A stretch of 7,085 bases of DNA, taken from positions 1 to 7,085 of the forward strand of contig ONQH01000048.1 in the NCBI GenBank assembly GCA_900319885.1, read 5' to 3'. A model generated the notes under the pieces. That model was not told the origin of the DNA, ran no database searches, and saw only the letters and a program-made list of their open reading frames with translations. Within the stretch, counting starts at the first letter, position 1; each line of letters starts with the position of its first letter. Position numbers and translations under genes: made by a program. The stretch is from Candidatus Avelusimicrobium ruminicola (GTDB lineage: Bacteria; Elusimicrobiota; Elusimicrobia; Elusimicrobiales; Elusimicrobiaceae). Below are positions 4,745 to 7,085 of the stretch, piece after piece.

Positions 4745-6388
4745 CTATTTTTTGAAGATTTCCCGTAGTTTGGCAGACACGGTGTCCATATCGTTAATCA
4801 GGCCGCGCATTTTGTCTTCAATGCCGACTAGGTTGACCGCCTGGCTGAGTTCCGCCGTATTGATGTGGGGGCAAGTGCCTAAAATCAAGCGCAGCCCTTC
4901 GCTGGCTACTTTGAACGCACTTTGGCGCGCATTGACGCGGGCCATGGTGCATAGCGAGGCAATATCAAAGCGGCTGCCTTCAGTTACCAACTTGTTGGCG
5001 CATTGGCGGGTAAATACCGCGGCTACTTCCATTTCGCTGATTAAATCGCCCAGCATAAAGGTAACGTATTGGTGACGGGTTAATTTGTTGACGCGGCAAT
5101 CTTCCAGCACGCGCGCCAAGGCCCGAAAACCTAACGCCACGCTGTCGGCCCCAACATCGGGGTTTTGGGCGTGGATGGCGTCAAACTCGTCGGCTTGGCT
5201 TAGGTAATACTGACCGCGCGATTTGAGATGTTCTTGCCAGCGTCCGCGGAAGATCGTCATCTCCAATACTTCGCTGGTCCCTTCGTAAATGCAGGTAATT
5301 TTGACGTCACGTTTGATTTTTTCTACTGCAAATTCTTTCGTGTAGCCAAAGCCGCCCATGGCTTGGATGGCGTCTTCGGCCGCTTTGTTGCCGGACTCGG
5401 TGGCGTAGAGTTTGGCAATCGCCCCTTCGGTAGCCAGACCGTGGTTGTTGACTTCCAACTGTTTGGCCGTCCAGTCAATGTACGCGCGCGCCGCTTCAAA
5501 GCGGACATAGTGCGGGGTGATGAGTTTTAACATGAACCCCTGTTTTTGCGCCAGCGGACCGCCAGCTTGGATACGTTGCTGGGCATATTCCAGCGCGGTT
5601 TCTACCGCTTGTTCGCCGCCGCCTAAACCAAACGCGGCAACCATCAAACGCGTGTAACCAAATACGGCTTGCGCTTGCAGGAAACCCTGCCCTTCTTTGA
5701 GCCCAATTAAATTTTCAGCCGGCACGTACACTTCATCAAACGCCAACCCCGCCGTGTTGGAGAGGCGGATGCCGTGTTTATCTTCGTGCGCGTCTTGCGT
5801 GAAACCGGGCGTGCCTTTCTCTACGATAAACCAACTGGGTCCCCCGGGAGCGAGCGCGAGCACGGTGTAAATATCGGCTACGCCGCCGTTGGAAATCCAC
5901 ATCTTGCTGCCGGTAATTTTGTAGCCGACTACTTTACCGTCTTTAACGACGTGTTCCGCGCGGGTACGCAAGGAAACTAAATCGGATCCGGCGTCGGCTT
6001 CGGTGGCCCCGTAGGCCACCAGTTTATTTTCGTGGGCAATTTTTTGGAACCATTTGGCTTTTTGTTCCGGCGTACCGCCTACGTTAATCGGGTCGCTGCC
6101 CAGGAAGGTGGCAAATACGCCCGTAGCAATCCCCAGGTCAATGCGGGCCAGTTGCTCGCAAATGCGGTAGATTTCGGTGGTTTGACCGCCCAGTCCGCCG
6201 TATTCCTCGGGGATTAAGAGCAAATGTACACCCAGCACGTCGTGGTCATACATTTCTTTAAGGATGTCTAAAGGGATTTCATTTTTCGCGTCATGTTCGC
6301 GAATCAGGTTAAACGAAATACGATTTTTTGCGTATTGGCGCAAACTGTCCAGCATAAGGTTGCGCGTGGTTAAGTCATTTTTAGCCAT
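4745..6388 (-). CDS. Acyl-CoA dehydrogenase with C-terminal extension
   Basis: This 547-residue flavoenzyme interconverts acyl-CoA and 2,3-enoyl-CoA using FAD, passing electrons to ETF. Landmarks are IPEEYGGLGG (59-68), the FAD/substrate segment YGATEADAGSD (126-136), WISNGG (164-169), QAMGGFGY (342-349) and CIYEGTSE (366-373), whose glutamate E369 is the catalytic base position of the family. Usual short/medium-chain enzymes end near residue 380; about 160 further residues, largely helical in character, resemble the extension of very-long-chain dehydrogenases. I chose the ATG at 6388 because GGGAG lies eight bases upstream; a TTG five codons earlier (6403) would place that site inside the gene. 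It leads the operon with etfB and etfA. In a fermenter it may act in the reducing direction. Chain length cannot be told. Confidence 0.94.
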   Translation of the reverse strand: MAKNDLTTRNLMLDSLRQYAKNRISFNLIREHDAKNEIPLDILKEMYDHDVLGVHLLLIPEEYGGLGGQTTEIYRICEQLARIDLGIATGVFATFLGSDPINVGGTPEQKAKWFQKIAHENKLVAYGATEADAGSDLVSLRTRAEHVVKDGKVVGYKITGSKMWISNGGVADIYTVLALAPGGPSWFIVEKGTPGFTQDAHEDKHGIRLSNTAGLAFDEVYVPAENLIGLKEGQGFLQAQAVFGYTRLMVAAFGLGGGEQAVETALEYAQQRIQAGGPLAQKQGFMLKLITPHYVRFEAARAYIDWTAKQLEVNNHGLATEGAIAKLYATESGNKAAEDAIQAMGGFGYTKEFAVEKIKRDVKITCIYEGTSEVLEMTIFRGRWQEHLKSRGQYYLSQADEFDAIHAQNPDVGADSVALGFRALARVLEDCRVNKLTRHQYVTFMLGDLISEMEVAAVFTRQCANKLVTEGSRFDIASLCTMARVNARQSAFKVASEGLRLILGTCPHINTAELSQAVNLVGIEDKMRGLINDMDTVSAKLREIFKK

Positions 6389-6411
6389 GTTCGGGTCTCC
6401 CAAATAATATA

Positions 6412-6424
6412 GGTATATTATACC
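6412..6424 (-). promoter_or_regulatory. Consensus -10 box inside a 13 bp palindrome, upstream of the operon
   Basis: On the minus strand TATAAT (6417-6422) sits 28 bases before the dehydrogenase ATG. It lies in a perfect palindrome, GGTATA-A-TATACC on the minus strand (6412-6424). No convincing -35 box was found at 16-18 bases. The symmetry overlapping a -10 box would suit a repressor operator, but A/T-rich -10 boxes produce such palindromes easily. Confidence 0.5.
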
Positions 6425-6429
6425 AAATT

Positions 6430-6453
6430 AAAACCGCCCGTACGCGCAACGGG
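6430..6453 (-). terminator. Weak candidate terminator of the proline-rich gene
   Basis: On the minus strand CCCGT (6449-6453) pairs with ACGGG (6437-6441) around seven bases, and TTTT (6430-6433) follows after CGG. It begins directly at the stop codon of the proline-rich gene. The stem is short and the T run modest, so some read-through into the dehydrogenase operon is likely. Confidence 0.35.
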
Positions 6454-6942
6454 TTACGGGGTCCGCTTGCGGGGAGGAGGAGGAACTACCGGTTGCCGGG
6501 CCAACAAACGCGCCGGAGGCGGCGGCACGGTGGATTGCCCCACGTGTGGGCGCGGCGCAGGCGGCGGCACGGCGACAAATTTTTCTGCTGCCGGGCGGGC
6601 CGGAGGCGGTGGTACAACGGGTTGCGTTACTACTGGGCGGGCCGGAGGCGGCGGCACAACAGGTAGCGTAACGGCTGGGCGAGCCGGAGGCGGCGGTACG
6701 GGGGTAGAAACGGGGGTTGTACGCGGGGCAGGCGGCGGCACCGGGCGGGTGTCGGCCCCGTCATGCGTAGCCACAGCCTGTGTCACTTTGCGCTCGGTCT
6801 TGGTATAGAGGGAAGATTTTTCGCCCACAGTTTGTGCCGGGGTCCAGGTAGCCAGCAGAAGAAGCATACTTGCCAAATACCAGCCGGGCCGGCAGATAGG
6901 CAAGGCTGTCTTGCGTGTGTGCGTGTGCTTGTTGGGTGACAT
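6454..6942 (-). CDS. Predicted exported proline-rich repeat protein, function unknown
   Basis: I do not recognise this 162-residue protein as a named family. Residues 1-36 look like a signal peptide: a basic start (KHTHTRK), the hydrophobic run WYLASMLLLLATW (21-33), and a possible cleavage after TPA (36). A short polar, charged stretch follows (38-66). From residue 68 nearly everything is seven repeats of about 14 residues with the core VPPPPARP, ending in PRKRTP. There are no cysteines after the signal and no catalytic motif. Such rods often span the periplasm or cell wall or bind partners, but no partner domain is present here. I chose the ATG at 6942 because GGGAGG lies five bases upstream; a TTG six codons earlier lacks this support. 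A good promoter lies upstream. The dehydrogenase operon follows 65 bases later; no functional link is evident. Confidence 0.7.
   Translation of the reverse strand: MSPNKHTHTRKTALPICRPGWYLASMLLLLATWTPAQTVGEKSSLYTKTERKVTQAVATHDGADTRPVPPPAPRTTPVSTPVPPPPARPAVTLPVVPPPPARPVVTQPVVPPPPARPAAEKFVAVPPPAPRPHVGQSTVPPPPARLLARQPVVPPPPRKRTP
6457..6741 (-). repeat. Seven in-frame proline-rich repeats, period about 42 bp
   Basis: Repeats begin at residues 68, 82, 96, 110, 125, 139 and 153 of the exported protein. Five intervals are 14 residues and one is 15. Cores alternate between VPPPPARP and VPPPAPR. The linkers differ (for example TTPVSTP, AVTLPV, VVTQPV, HVGQST). On the plus strand this shows as repeated GCCGGAGGCGGCGG-like blocks, prone to slippage. 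Confidence 0.9.
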
Positions 6943-7011
6943 CAGCACCTCCCGCGTCAAAGCCGCGCTCTTTTCTACGCGCCCCTAACGCATATAGAAT
7001 TGTATACCCAC

Positions 7012-7041
7012 AGTATAATCAAAAAAATATTTATTTTTCAA
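7012..7041 (-). promoter_or_regulatory. Good sigma-70 type promoter for the proline-rich gene
   Basis: On the minus strand TTGAAA (7036-7041) is followed after 18 bases by TATACT (7012-7017). Both boxes match consensus at five of six positions, and the spacer is very A/T-rich (7018-7035). Transcription would start near 7005, giving a leader of about 60 bases before the ATG at 6942. Confidence 0.7.
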
Positions 7042-7085
7042 GGGTATTTGGTCCTACCGGGGGCCTGGGTATTTTGCGTTCCACC

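Noticed and set aside
6401..6403. TTG as the dehydrogenase start codon
   Set aside because: The ribosome site GGGAG overlaps it and is correctly spaced for the ATG at 6388, and the extra five residues are not part of the family core.
6467..6808. A Gly-rich plus-strand frame opposite the proline-rich gene
   Set aside because: Proline codons on one strand read as glycine on the other. The minus frame has a signal peptide, ribosome site and promoter; the plus frame has none.
7042..7085. A possible end of an upstream minus-strand gene at the right edge
   Set aside because: All three minus frames stay open only briefly (8 to 17 codons) before a stop, none is recognisable, and a good promoter follows at once. 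There is too little sequence to support a gene.

Overview
This 7.1 kb window comes from a bacterial chromosome of moderately high GC. All five protein genes lie on the minus strand, while a tRNA-Gln gene at the left edge lies on the plus strand. A ferredoxin-fused EtfA with EtfB and an acyl-CoA dehydrogenase points to an anaerobic, fermentative bacterium. The gene content would fit a gut anaerobe, and Elusimicrobiota is one low-confidence guess. Nothing in the window fixes the phylum.

Layout from left to right. (1) tRNA-Gln(UUG) at 26-99 is followed by a strong terminator, a roughly 185 bp hairpin-rich segment, and a near-copy of the same terminator at 315-340. (2) At 356-961 (minus) is a nitroreductase-family flavoprotein of the Frm2/Hbn1 type, with its own predicted promoter. 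(3) Positions 962-1468 hold no convincing gene. They contain several stem-loops, one with a 15 bp stem, and a diverged direct repeat of period 161 bp whose right copy runs into the 3' end of a tRNA gene. (4) tRNA-Arg(CCU) at 1469-1542 (minus) has several irregular pairs. (5) A sigma-70 family factor at 1544-2665 (minus) has an unusual histone H1-like basic tail; its stop codon is one base from the tRNA. (6) A three-gene operon, acyl-CoA dehydrogenase, etfB and etfA (6388 down to 2760, minus), ends at a strong terminator at 2713-2741. (7) At 6454-6942 (minus) is a small, probably exported protein made mostly of seven 14-residue proline-rich repeats, with a good sigma-70 type promoter upstream.

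How the genes work together. The dehydrogenase and the two ETF subunits are transcriptionally coupled (9 nt gap, then a 4 nt ATGA overlap) and very likely form one electron-transfer system. The dehydrogenase would exchange electrons between an acyl-CoA/enoyl-CoA pair and ETF. The two [4Fe-4S] sites at the EtfA N-terminus suggest a link to ferredoxin, as in flavin-based electron-bifurcating complexes. The sigma factor and tRNA-Arg appear to share a transcript.

The least explained part is the DNA downstream of the two tRNA genes. In both places a short block from the tRNA 3' end or its terminator recurs 160-215 bp away, across a structured, apparently non-coding segment. At tRNA-Arg the duplicated block carries exactly the two bases that weaken the acceptor and T stems, which would fit replacement of the tRNA 3' end by an incoming copy.
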